Made by a program: the position numbers and the translations under genes
The notes under the pieces: generated by a model
What the model was told of the DNA's origin: nothing
What the model saw: only the letters and a program-made list of their open reading frames with translations
Databases searched by the model: none
NCBI GenBank assembly: GCA_044227665.1
Contig: JBGAWK010000078.1
Span: 1 to 8,697, forward strand
Direction of reading: 5' to 3'
DNA length: 8,697 nt
Source of the DNA: JBGAWK01 sp044227665
GTDB lineage: Bacteria > Bacteroidota > Bacteroidia > Chitinophagales > JADIYW01
Shown: piece by piece, positions 1-6,951 of the stretch
Numbering within the stretch: position 1 is the stretch's first letter
Layout: the number at the start of each line of letters is the position of its first letter

Positions 1-2426
1 TATTCTTTCATCATATCAATGATAAAAGGACCAAGGCTATAGGGAGGTAAGACGGAATTGCTATCACCGCTATGAATACCGGCGGGTTCTATATGTTCCA
101 TCACACCCATTATCTGTACTTGCTCCCCATCATATATGGCATCTATTTCTGCTTCTTTGGCTCTGTCGAGGAAATGGTCTATCAGTATGGTGCTATCTGG
201 TACGTGTTTGAGAATATCTAGAACTGCACGTTCACATTCGTCATCATTGATGACGATACGCATTTTTTGCCCCCCCAACACATAGCTTGGACGTACCAAT
301 ACGGGGTATCCTACCTTGTGTGCTACTTCCAAGGCTTCTTCTGCCGTGGTGGAAGTGCCGTAGTCGGGATAGGGTATGTGCAGTTCCTTCAGCATGTCAG
401 AGAATCTGCCTCTATCTTCTGCAATATCCATGTTGTCATAAGAGGTGCCAATGATAGGCACACCAAGGTCGTGCAATTTTTTTGCCAATTTCAGGGCTGT
501 TTGTCCTCCTAATTGTACAATTACACCTATGGGTTTTTCATGCTCTACTAATTCTCTAAGGTGCTCCCAAAATACTGGGTCAAAGTATAATTTGTCTGCT
601 ATATCGAAGTCTGTAGATACAGTCTCGGGATTACAATTGAGCATGATGGCTTCATAACCTACTTCTTTGATAGCTAGAAGACCATGTACGCAGCAATAGT
701 CAAATTCTATACCTTGTCCGATGCGATTGGGTCCGGCACCTAATACTATTATCTTTTCTTTGGCAGAAAGCAGGCTTTCATTTTCAGCATCAAATGCTGA
801 ATAATAATAGGGTGTCTTTGCTTCAAACTCTGCGGCACAGGTATCTACTAATTTATATACTCTCTGTATCCCTAGTTCTTTCCTCTTGTTGTAAACTTCG
901 TCTTCACCATGTAAGCCTAGTAGGTATGCCAACTGGAGGTCGGAGTACCCTTTTTTCTTAGCTTGTACTAAAAGATGTTTGGGTATTGTCGGCAAGGAAT
1001 ACTTCTGTATCTCTTTTTCTAGTTTCACAAGGTCTTGGATTTGTGCTAAAAACCAAGTGTCTATTCCTGTAAGTTTTTGTATGGTATGCATAGGTACGCC
1101 AAGGCGTATAGCATCTTTTACTTTAAAGATTCTGTCCCAGCTAGGGTGTTCTAAACTATCTAATACATCATCTATTCTTATCCAACCTTTGCCATCTGCG
1201 CCTAGTCCAATCTTGTTGTTTTCTAGAGACTGGCAGGCTTTCTGTAAGGCCTCGGCAAAGTTGCGTCCTATGCCCATTACTTCGCCCACGGACTTCATCT
1301 GTAATCCCAACTTGTCGTCACAGCCATAAAATTTGTCAAAATTCCATCTTGGTATCTTCACGATTACATAGTCCAAGGCGGGCTCGAAGAATGCTGAGGT
1401 AGTCTTGGTGATTTGGTTTTTCAGTTCATCTAAATTATACCCTATAGCAAGCTTTGCCGCTATCTTTGCGATAGGGTATCCTGTGGCTTTTGAGGCTAAA
1501 GCTGAGGAGCGAGATACTCTGGGATTTATTTCTATTACTATTATTTCTTCTGTGTCAGGGTTCAGAGCAAACTGCACATTGCATCCCCCTGAGAAGTTTC
1601 CTAATGCCCTCATCATCAACTGTGCCTGATTGCGCATCTCTTGATAGACGGTATCTGGTAATGTCATCGCGGGAGCTACGGTGATACTATCACCAGTATG
1701 TACACCCATAGGATCTAGGTTTTCTACTGTACAGATGATTACTACATTGTCGTTATTGTCGCGTAATAGTTCTAACTCAAACTCTTTCCATCCCAATACG
1801 GCTTTCTCTACCAATACTTCATGAACGGGTGAAGCCTGCAATCCCCGTGCAAGTGCTGGCTCAAATTCTTCGGGACGGTGGCAGAAGCCGCCACCTGTAC
1901 CTCCTAATGTATAAGAAGGTCTTATTACTAGCGGAAATCCTATCTTTTGTGCAGCTTCCTTTCCTTCTAAGATGGAGTTGGCTACAAAAGATGGGGCTAC
2001 GCCCAGATTTAGATCCAAGCAGAATTTTCTAAATGCCTCTCTATTTTCGGTGGTCTCTATCACCTCCAAATCTACGCCTATCACCCGTACTCCATACTGT
2101 TCCCAAAGACCTATCTCTGCGGCTTCTTTGCAAAGATTGAGAGCCGTCTGACCACCCATAGTGGGCAATACACAGTCTATTTGTCTTTCTTCCAAAATCT
2201 CTTTCAGCGACTCTATCGTAAGTGGCTTGAGATATACATGATCTGCCGTAACATTGTCAGTCATGATGGTAGCGGGATTGGAATTTATTAGTGAAACTTC
2301 AATACCTTCTTCCCTAAGTGACCTAGATGCTTGGGATCCTGAGTAGTCAAATTCACAGGCTTGCCCTATAATAATGGGCCCACTCCCTATTATGAGTACT
2401 GATTTAATGCTAGTATCTTTAGGCAT
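1..2426 (-). CDS. carB: Carbamoyl-phosphate synthase, large subunit (C-terminus cut by the window edge)
   Basis: Makes carbamoyl phosphate from bicarbonate, ammonia (delivered by the CarA glutaminase) and two ATP, in the cytoplasm, for pyrimidine and arginine synthesis. My reverse-strand translation is open from ATG at 2426 to the edge: 808 residues of a protein normally about 1,070 long. The carboxyphosphate half opens with MPKDTSIKSVLIIGSGPIII and contains PTMGGQTALNL (88-98), RPSYTLGGTGGG (169-180) and EINPRVSRSSALASKATG (299-316). The second synthetase half restarts near residue 558 with VLGAGPNRIGQGIEFDY and repeats the motifs as GGQTALKL and RPSYVLGG, showing the family's internal duplication. 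The window cuts inside the second ATP-grasp domain, so the last ATP-site residues and the allosteric domain are not visible. No carA lies upstream; the gene has its own candidate promoter. No frameshift or missing motif seen. Confidence 0.97.
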   Translation of the reverse strand, partial: MPKDTSIKSVLIIGSGPIIIGQACEFDYSGSQASRSLREEGIEVSLINSNPATIMTDNVTADHVYLKPLTIESLKEILEERQIDCVLPTMGGQTALNLCKEAAEIGLWEQYGVRVIGVDLEVIETTENREAFRKFCLDLNLGVAPSFVANSILEGKEAAQKIGFPLVIRPSYTLGGTGGGFCHRPEEFEPALARGLQASPVHEVLVEKAVLGWKEFELELLRDNNDNVVIICTVENLDPMGVHTGDSITVAPAMTLPDTVYQEMRNQAQLMMRALGNFSGGCNVQFALNPDTEEIIVIEINPRVSRSSALASKATGYPIAKIAAKLAIGYNLDELKNQITKTTSAFFEPALDYVIVKIPRWNFDKFYGCDDKLGLQMKSVGEVMGIGRNFAEALQKACQSLENNKIGLGADGKGWIRIDDVLDSLEHPSWDRIFKVKDAIRLGVPMHTIQKLTGIDTWFLAQIQDLVKLEKEIQKYSLPTIPKHLLVQAKKKGYSDLQLAYLLGLHGEDEVYNKRKELGIQRVYKLVDTCAAEFEAKTPYYYSAFDAENESLLSAKEKIIVLGAGPNRIGQGIEFDYCCVHGLLAIKEVGYEAIMLNCNPETVSTDFDIADKLYFDPVFWEHLRELVEHEKPIGVIVQLGGQTALKLAKKLHDLGVPIIGTSYDNMDIAEDRGRFSDMLKELHIPYPDYGTSTTAEEALEVAHKVGYPVLVRPSYVLGGQKMRIVINDDECERAVLDILKHVPDSTILIDHFLDRAKEAEIDAIYDGEQVQIMGVMEHIEPAGIHSGDSNSVLPPYSLGPFIIDMMKE

Positions 2427-2445
2427 AAAAAATTTTAGAAGAAAA

Positions 2446-2474
2446 CAAATATACTTCAAAGAAATACTGTCAAG
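2446..2474 (-). promoter_or_regulatory. Candidate Bacteroidota-type promoter of carB
   Basis: On the minus strand TATATTTG (2446-2453) fits the Bacteroidota -7 consensus TAnnTTTG. A TTG core (2471-2473, within CTTG) lies 17 bases upstream of it, close to the usual spacing for the -33 TTTG element. Transcription would begin near 2439 and leave a leader of about 13 bases before the ATG at 2426. There is no Shine-Dalgarno sequence; the start codon follows a T tract, as is common in this phylum. This is a sequence match only. Confidence 0.5.
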
Positions 2475-2482
2475 AAATAAAC

Positions 2483-2498
2483 TGATTATTACTAATCA
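2483..2498. repeat. Short perfect inverted repeat upstream of carB
   Basis: TGATTA and TAATCA form 6-base arms around the 4-base spacer TTAC. The element lies between the end of the WecA-type gene (2522) and the candidate carB -33 element (2471-2474), so it could be an operator for carB or a weak stem-loop closing the upstream transcript. The stem is almost all A-T and no strong T run follows, so a classical terminator is unlikely. In DNA this AT-rich it may be chance. Confidence 0.25.
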
Positions 2499-2521
2499 AA
2501 ACTTAATTTCTAATAGAAAAT

Positions 2522-3595
2522 TTAGTGGCGCACCAGCGGTTTTTTTATAGAAAACAATACCGTGCTTATGCATAATGCTACTAACATTAACGCAATTATC
2601 AACCATGTATTGTTCAAAAATTGTAATAGGTATCCCAGTAATATGAATAATAGATTGATAGCAATGAGTATCAGTGTAGTCTGAATATGTGAGAATCCAA
2701 GATCTAATAGCTTGTGGTGTATATGATTCCTATCAGCATCAAATGGAGATCGACCACTAAGCACTCTAAGTGTAAATGCCCTCAAGGTATCGTAGAGTGG
2801 GATAATCATAATCGCTATCGCCATGCCTGGTGTGGAATATATGGTAAACCGAACATCTATATTCCTGACTATAACCACCTCATTGAATTCTATAAATTGT
2901 ATGGCAAAAATTGAGACTAAAAATCCTACCGTAAGACTTCCAGAGTCGCCCATGAAGATTTTGGCAGGACTATAGTTATATTTTAAGAAGGCAATAACGG
3001 CCCCTATCATCGCTGCTGCCATGATGGCATAATTATGGAAGCTGTGGAAAAAGAACCAAGCACCAAAGGTCATAGATATCACTATTGAAATACTTCCTGC
3101 CAACAGATTCACACCGTCTATGAGGTTGAATGCGTTCGTGATGACTATGATGGTGAACATACTGAATATAACACTAAGCCAGTCAGGGATATCTGTAATA
3201 TTAAAAACACCGTATAGACTAGTAAGACGTATCTCCCCAAAATAGGTAATAATGAATGCTGCCACAATTTGCCCTACCAACTTCTTTTTTGCAGACATAT
3301 CTACGATGTCGTCTTTGGCACCCATCATAAATATAATGAGGAGAGCGGCTACAATATATTGGATTTCATGTCCGGCAGTAAAGTTTGAAAACAAACAGGC
3401 AGACACAATGAAGCCGCTAAAGATGCCTAGTCCTCCTAGGGTAGGTATAGAGCTGAGGTGTGATTTTCTTTCATTAGGATTGTCGTAAAGATGCTTTATT
3501 TCAGCAATTTTAATCACTGAAGGAATGATAAAAAAACTCATCGCAAATGCTAATACACCGGCACCAATAATATTCCAGTGATAATACTCTATCAT
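2522..3595 (-). CDS. Undecaprenyl-phosphate sugar-1-phosphate transferase, WecA/TagO/MraY family (GT4 of the polyprenyl type)
   Basis: Transfers a sugar 1-phosphate, probably GlcNAc-1-P from UDP-GlcNAc, onto undecaprenyl phosphate at the inner membrane, the first step of many surface polysaccharides. With ATG at 3595 the protein has 357 residues. Signature motifs are all present: DNPNERKSH (38-46), the Asp pair in GAKDD (D95, D96), NAFNLIDG (154-161), FMGDSGS (214-220) and RNHIHH (289-294). About ten hydrophobic segments lie between and around these, including a C-terminal pair at roughly 304-350. The reading frame stays open to a TTG at 3724, with an internal ATG at 3682. I prefer 3595 because the next residues form the expected first membrane helix directly before DNPNERKSH, whereas the extra 29 to 43 residues look like translated AT-rich spacer. 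Sugar specificity cannot be read from sequence. It is divergent from the deacetylase operon, and its stop is 95 bases from carB. Confidence 0.92.
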   Translation of the reverse strand: MIEYYHWNIIGAGVLAFAMSFFIIPSVIKIAEIKHLYDNPNERKSHLSSIPTLGGLGIFSGFIVSACLFSNFTAGHEIQYIVAALLIIFMMGAKDDIVDMSAKKKLVGQIVAAFIITYFGEIRLTSLYGVFNITDIPDWLSVIFSMFTIIVITNAFNLIDGVNLLAGSISIVISMTFGAWFFFHSFHNYAIMAAAMIGAVIAFLKYNYSPAKIFMGDSGSLTVGFLVSIFAIQFIEFNEVVIVRNIDVRFTIYSTPGMAIAIMIIPLYDTLRAFTLRVLSGRSPFDADRNHIHHKLLDLGFSHIQTTLILIAINLLFILLGYLLQFLNNTWLIIALMLVALCISTVLFSIKKPLVRH

Positions 3596-3606
3596 ATTAT
3601 GATATG

Positions 3607-3614
3607 CAAAAATA
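3607..3614 (-). promoter_or_regulatory. Candidate -7 element for the WecA-type gene
   Basis: TATTTTTG on the minus strand fits TAnnTTTG and ends 11 bases before the preferred ATG at 3595. No convincing -33 TTTG is found at the right distance. If it is used, the leader would be only about 5 bases and the longer start at 3682 would be excluded. The match is weak because the region is nearly all A and T. Confidence 0.3.
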
Positions 3615-3669
3615 GAAAAAATTATTTTATTTTGAATTTTATTGTTGAGAATAACTTTTACAGGTTCTA

Positions 3670-3687
3670 TAATTATTAGCATAATTA
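3670..3687. repeat. Perfect 7-base inverted repeat between divergent genes
   Basis: TAATTAT and ATAATTA flank the spacer TAGC. The position, between two divergent genes of one pathway, is where a dimeric regulator could bind. It overlaps the alternative ATG at 3682 of the WecA-type gene, which mildly argues that this stretch is regulatory rather than coding. No regulator is encoded in the window, and the AT-rich setting makes chance occurrence quite possible. Confidence 0.25.
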
Positions 3688-3815
3688 CTAAAAAATTCCT
3701 TTTTCTAGTAATTTGAGACCACAATATGAGATAGAATAAAACAAGAGTTATAGGACAAAGTCTATATTGATGATTAAAAACCTAAAATTTAGACAGGCTC
3801 TTAATAATATATACT

Positions 3816-3823
3816 TAAATTTG
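3816..3823 (+). promoter_or_regulatory. Candidate -7 element of the deacetylase operon
   Basis: TAAATTTG fits TAnnTTTG and ends four bases before the ATG at 3828. Transcription would start at or next to the start codon, giving a leaderless or nearly leaderless message. There is no clear -33 TTTG; the nearest T-rich match (TTTAG, 3788-3792) is a poor one. The true promoter may lie further upstream. Confidence 0.28.
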
Positions 3824-3827
3824 TTTG

Positions 3828-4631
3828 ATGAAAAATGTTTTTACGGTAGATTTAGAAGATTGGTATCAAGGCATAGGCAAAGAAAGTTCCACATGGAATA
3901 ATTATGAAAAAAGATTACGGGTAGGATTTGATAAATTAATGAATCTATTGGCAAAGAGAGATGTTAAAGCCACGTTTTTTGTACTAGGAAGGATTTTGGA
4001 AGATCATCCTGATGTGATTAACGAAATAATTAATGAAGGGCACGAATTGGGGTGTCATACTTATTCTCACGAAGCTATATATTCTATTACTCCTGAATTA
4101 TTTGACGAAGACATTAGAAAGTGTGTGAGTATTCTAAATAAGAATTTTAATTCCACATTTACAGGCTTTAGAGCACCCTATTTTTCTATTGACAATAGAA
4201 GTTTGTGGGCATTGGATATATTGCGTAATTATGGATTCGTTTATGATTCAAGCATATATCCAGGAGATAACAAAAGAACAGGCATAGTAGGATATAGGAA
4301 AGATATACATAAGTTAGACAATAACTTATGGGAAGCCCCACTTACAACATTTAAGTTTTTCAAATATGAAGTAGGATTTGGTGGGGCGTATTTTAGAATT
4401 TTACCCTATAAATTCTTTAGATATAGACTTAAGCAACTAAACAAAGATAATATACCCGGAATTTTCTATGTACATCCTTGGGAACTAGACCCTCATCATC
4501 CATATATTTCTGATTTGCCAAATAGGATAAAATATCCTCACTATTTTAATCTTAGTTCCACAAGTAAAAAAATTGAGCAATTATTGGATGATTTTGAGTT
4601 TGATTCTTTTAAAAATTTAATTATCAATTGA
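3828..4631 (+). CDS. Polysaccharide deacetylase, NodB/CE4 fold, exosortase-locus (PEP-CTERM) subfamily with DUF3473-like C-terminus
   Basis: Predicted metal-dependent removal of an N-acetyl group from a sugar in a lipid-linked or growing polysaccharide. The 267-residue protein has no signal peptide, so it should act in the cytoplasm. NodB motifs in order: TVDLED (6-11, with D8 and D11, the subfamily form of TFDDG), metal ligands in HTYSH (H77, H81), RAPYF (115-119), YDSSIYP (139-145) and YVHPWELDP (214-222, H216). The stretch GGAYFRILPY (185-194) followed by HPWELDP is characteristic of the deacetylases found in exosortase A polysaccharide loci. I chose ATG 3828 over the TTG directly before it. 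It is the first gene of a three-gene operon; the next ATG follows its stop by five bases. The substrate is unknown, but the divergent WecA-type gene suggests an undecaprenyl-linked N-acetyl sugar. Strongly AT-rich. Confidence 0.9.
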   Translation: MKNVFTVDLEDWYQGIGKESSTWNNYEKRLRVGFDKLMNLLAKRDVKATFFVLGRILEDHPDVINEIINEGHELGCHTYSHEAIYSITPELFDEDIRKCVSILNKNFNSTFTGFRAPYFSIDNRSLWALDILRNYGFVYDSSIYPGDNKRTGIVGYRKDIHKLDNNLWEAPLTTFKFFKYEVGFGGAYFRILPYKFFRYRLKQLNKDNIPGIFYVHPWELDPHHPYISDLPNRIKYPHYFNLSSTSKKIEQLLDDFEFDSFKNLIIN

Positions 4632-4636
4632 TTATA

Positions 4637-5731
4637 ATGAATAATAATAAGGATTTATATTATACCTTACTCAGAGAGGATGAAGACTCAAAAATTGTTG
4701 AGGCTATTGAAGATATAATGAAAGAAAATGATGCCCATAATCTTTCCAAATTTAATCTGGAATATTGGTTGTGGCAATATAAGAATTTACCAAGTAGAAA
4801 ATCTTTTGTCTCAGTTGTCAAAAATGATGACAACAAAATTCTAGCATATTATCATGTTCCATTTTATTTGGGAAAGTATGTCAATGAGACTACTAATTAT
4901 GCTATGATTCAGGATGTGGCTGTAAGCGACAAGCTAAGAGGCAGAGGAATTTTTAGAGAGATCGCTACATTTGCTAATAATACAATTGATCAAGAGAATA
5001 TCAAAGTTATATATACATTCCCAAACAAGAAAAGTATCCATACATTTTTAAAATATAATAACTTCATGATAGTTTCTGAGATGGAATCTTTTATTATGCC
5101 ATTCAATACTTCTTCTCTAATTAATAGCAAACTACCCATATCTGCTATAGGGAAAATATTGGGAAACATATTTGACTTCATGTATAAAATCTTTAGTATT
5201 AGAATAGATAGACATGCTAGAATTATTGAAAATATAGATATTAGTGATGATATTATTACCATTTATTCTAGTTTTCAGCAAACTTTTGATTACGGACTAA
5301 TAAAGAGCCCTGAATATTTAGAATGGAGATTTAAAAATAAACCAAATGAGAAACATTATTTTTTCTCCATTTATGATGATAAAAACAACCCTAAAGCAGT
5401 AGTTATACTTAAAGATGATATTATCATGGGGATACCTTGTATTCTATTAATGGATTATGCCCATGTTGATAATGGAGAAAAATATTTACTTCAGTTGATT
5501 TCAGACTTAAGGAATAATAATGGGAAGTATTTTCCAAAGCCGGCGGGATTATTGTTTACATCTATCAATGCAAAACTTACCCGTCAGCTAAGAAAGATAG
5601 GATTGTTTAGCTTGCCAAAGAAAATTAACCCTAGACAGCTTAATCTTTTAGTACGATCTAATGAGTCCTCAGATAAAATATACGACAAGAAATCTTGGCA
5701 GATTACATTATCAGATTGGGATGTATTTTAA
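4637..5731 (+). CDS. GNAT-family acyltransferase with two related modules
   Basis: Likely transfers an acyl group from acyl-CoA to an amine; given the neighbours, probably a sugar amine of a surface polysaccharide. 364 residues, soluble, no signal peptide. The N-terminal GNAT module carries IQDVAVSDKLRGRGIFREIA (91-110); K99 to G104 forms the acetyl-CoA pyrophosphate loop ([Q/R]xxGxG-like) and PNKKSIHTFLKYNNF (129-143) matches the closing PN...F...F element. A second module begins near 222: SPEYLEWRFKNKP (224-236) resembles LEYWLWQYKNLP (41-52), both with W-[QR]-[YF]-K-N-x-P, each followed by a similar strand pattern. The second module lacks a clear CoA loop, so it is probably non-catalytic or substrate-binding. 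ATG 4637 is preferred; an in-frame TTG at 4628 would overlap the deacetylase stop. The donor acyl group is not predictable. A FemAB-like fold is the main alternative reading. One of the most AT-rich genes in the window. Confidence 0.78.
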   Translation: MNNNKDLYYTLLREDEDSKIVEAIEDIMKENDAHNLSKFNLEYWLWQYKNLPSRKSFVSVVKNDDNKILAYYHVPFYLGKYVNETTNYAMIQDVAVSDKLRGRGIFREIATFANNTIDQENIKVIYTFPNKKSIHTFLKYNNFMIVSEMESFIMPFNTSSLINSKLPISAIGKILGNIFDFMYKIFSIRIDRHARIIENIDISDDIITIYSSFQQTFDYGLIKSPEYLEWRFKNKPNEKHYFFSIYDDKNNPKAVVILKDDIIMGIPCILLMDYAHVDNGEKYLLQLISDLRNNNGKYFPKPAGLLFTSINAKLTRQLRKIGLFSLPKKINPRQLNLLVRSNESSDKIYDKKSWQITLSDWDVF

Positions 5732-5739
5732 CTTATAGA

Positions 5740-6951
5740 ATGGCATATAGAGTACTAAGAATTATTAACAGATTGGTTATTGGAGGTCCCGCCTACAATG
5801 TTTCGTATCTAACAAAATATTTGGAGCCAGAATTTGAAACACTACTTCTCTCTGGGGCCAAAGAGCACGACGAGGAAGATAGTGATTTTATTCCTAAGCA
5901 AATGGGTATTGAACCAAAATACATAGATAGTATTAAAAAATCACTAACCAAGCCCTGGGAGGACAGAAAAGCATATAGAGAGTTAATGGAAATAATTTCA
6001 GACTTCAGACCCCATATCGTCCACACACATGCAGCAAAAGCTGGTTTTATTGGGAGGTTGGCTGCAATAAATGCAAAAACACCCATAGTCCTGCATACTT
6101 TCCACGGTCATTATTTTCATTCTTATTTTCATCCTTTAAAAACAAAGTTTTTACTTCAAATTGAGCGATACTTAGCAAATAGAACTGATGGAATTATTGC
6201 AATTAGTCCTGAGCAATATAATGACTTAGCCAATATTTACAAAGTTGTAAATAGAGATAAGATATTCCAAATTCCATTAGGCTTTGACTTGGAAAGATTT
6301 ACGCTCAATTATTATGACCGAAGAGCAAAGGTGAGAGAGGAATTTTCATTGACTCCCGATACAGTTGCAATAGCAATAATAGGAAGAATGGTGCCTATTA
6401 AAAATCATAGTTTATTCGTAAAGTCCCTAGCGAGAATCCTTAATAAGGAAAATAGTAGGCTTCTAAAATTCTTTTTCGTAGGAGATGGGGAGCTCAGAAA
6501 ATCTATAGAAGGTGAATTAGCAGATTTGAATATCCCATTTGGAAATGAACTTGATAGAGAATACCATAATCCTGTAATTTTCACCTCTTGGAGGAAAGAT
6601 ATGGAAGATATATATGCTGGGATGGACATCATTGCTCTTACATCCCTCAATGAAGGTACTCCTGTAAGTATCATAGAAGCTCAGGCTGCCAAAAAAGCTA
6701 TAGTTTGTACTGATGTTGGAGGGCTAAGATATGTTGTAGAACAAGATAAGACAGCATTATTAGTCCCCTCACAAGATTTGGACAGGCTTACAAATGCACT
6801 AGTAGAATTAATCCAAAATGATGAATTGAGAGAGAAGATGGGAAAAAATGGATATGATTTTGTTCAGAATAAATTTTCTTATAAAAGATTAGTATCTGAT
6901 ATGGGTGAATTATATTTAAATCTTATTGAAAAGAAAAAAGTCATAGTTTAA
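5740..6951 (+). CDS. Glycosyltransferase family 4 (GT-B fold), polysaccharide assembly
   Basis: Transfers a sugar from a nucleotide donor to a growing, probably lipid-linked, glycan on the cytoplasmic face of the membrane. 403 residues, a normal GT4 length. The acceptor half starts with the Rossmann strand VLRIINRLVIGGPAYNV (5-21), whose GGPAYNV loop is typical of GT4, and continues with HTHAAKAGFIGRLAA (95-109) and HTFHGHYFH (119-127). The donor half has GRMVPIKNH (215-223, R216 and K221 expected to hold donor phosphates), FVGDGELR (246-253) and the EX7E motif NEGTPVSIIEAQAA (304-317, E305 and E313). No membrane helix is seen. ATG 5740 is eight bases after the acyltransferase stop; an upstream TTG at 5695 would overlap that gene and add residues before the conserved first strand, so I reject it. 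Last gene of the operon. Donor sugar and linkage are unknown. Confidence 0.93.
   Translation: MAYRVLRIINRLVIGGPAYNVSYLTKYLEPEFETLLLSGAKEHDEEDSDFIPKQMGIEPKYIDSIKKSLTKPWEDRKAYRELMEIISDFRPHIVHTHAAKAGFIGRLAAINAKTPIVLHTFHGHYFHSYFHPLKTKFLLQIERYLANRTDGIIAISPEQYNDLANIYKVVNRDKIFQIPLGFDLERFTLNYYDRRAKVREEFSLTPDTVAIAIIGRMVPIKNHSLFVKSLARILNKENSRLLKFFFVGDGELRKSIEGELADLNIPFGNELDREYHNPVIFTSWRKDMEDIYAGMDIIALTSLNEGTPVSIIEAQAAKKAIVCTDVGGLRYVVEQDKTALLVPSQDLDRLTNALVELIQNDELREKMGKNGYDFVQNKFSYKRLVSDMGELYLNLIEKKKVIV

Larger units (their letters stand above)
3596..3827. promoter_or_regulatory. Divergent AT-rich intergenic region
   Basis: These 232 bases separate the start codons of the WecA-type gene (minus) and the deacetylase operon (plus), so both promoters and any shared control site must lie here. 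The DNA is very AT-rich, with A and T tracts. It holds a perfect 7-base inverted repeat (3670-3687) and one candidate -7 element for each direction. I see no RNA gene or small ORF that I would defend. If the WecA-type gene began at 3682 the region would shrink to about 145 bases. Confidence 0.5.

Noticed and set aside
257..276. Possible frameshift at the T6 and C7 homopolymers inside carB
   Set aside because: The reverse-strand frame reads through both runs and gives the expected RPSYVLGGQKM sequence, so the gene is intact here.
267..2032. Several plus-strand open frames of 64 to 116 codons
   Set aside because: All lie antisense to carB, whose translation is continuous and matches the family throughout; none has a recognisable domain.
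2508..2522. Rho-independent terminator after the WecA-type gene
   Set aside because: Only a 5-base A/T stem (TTTCT-ATT-AGAAA on the minus strand) is present, with no GC-rich arm or strong T run.
4628..4636. TTG start of the acyltransferase overlapping the deacetylase stop codon
   Set aside because: An ATG follows three codons later; TTG starts are uncommon in this phylum and nothing conserved is lost.
4990..5262. Minus-strand open frame with a hydrophobic-looking product inside the acyltransferase gene
   Set aside because: It is the antisense shadow of an AT-rich coding region; the plus-strand frame carries recognisable GNAT motifs.
5695..5739. TTG-initiated N-terminal extension of the glycosyltransferase
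   Set aside because: It overlaps the end of the acyltransferase gene by 37 bases and adds residues ahead of the conserved first Rossmann strand; ATG 5740 is well placed eight bases after the upstream stop.
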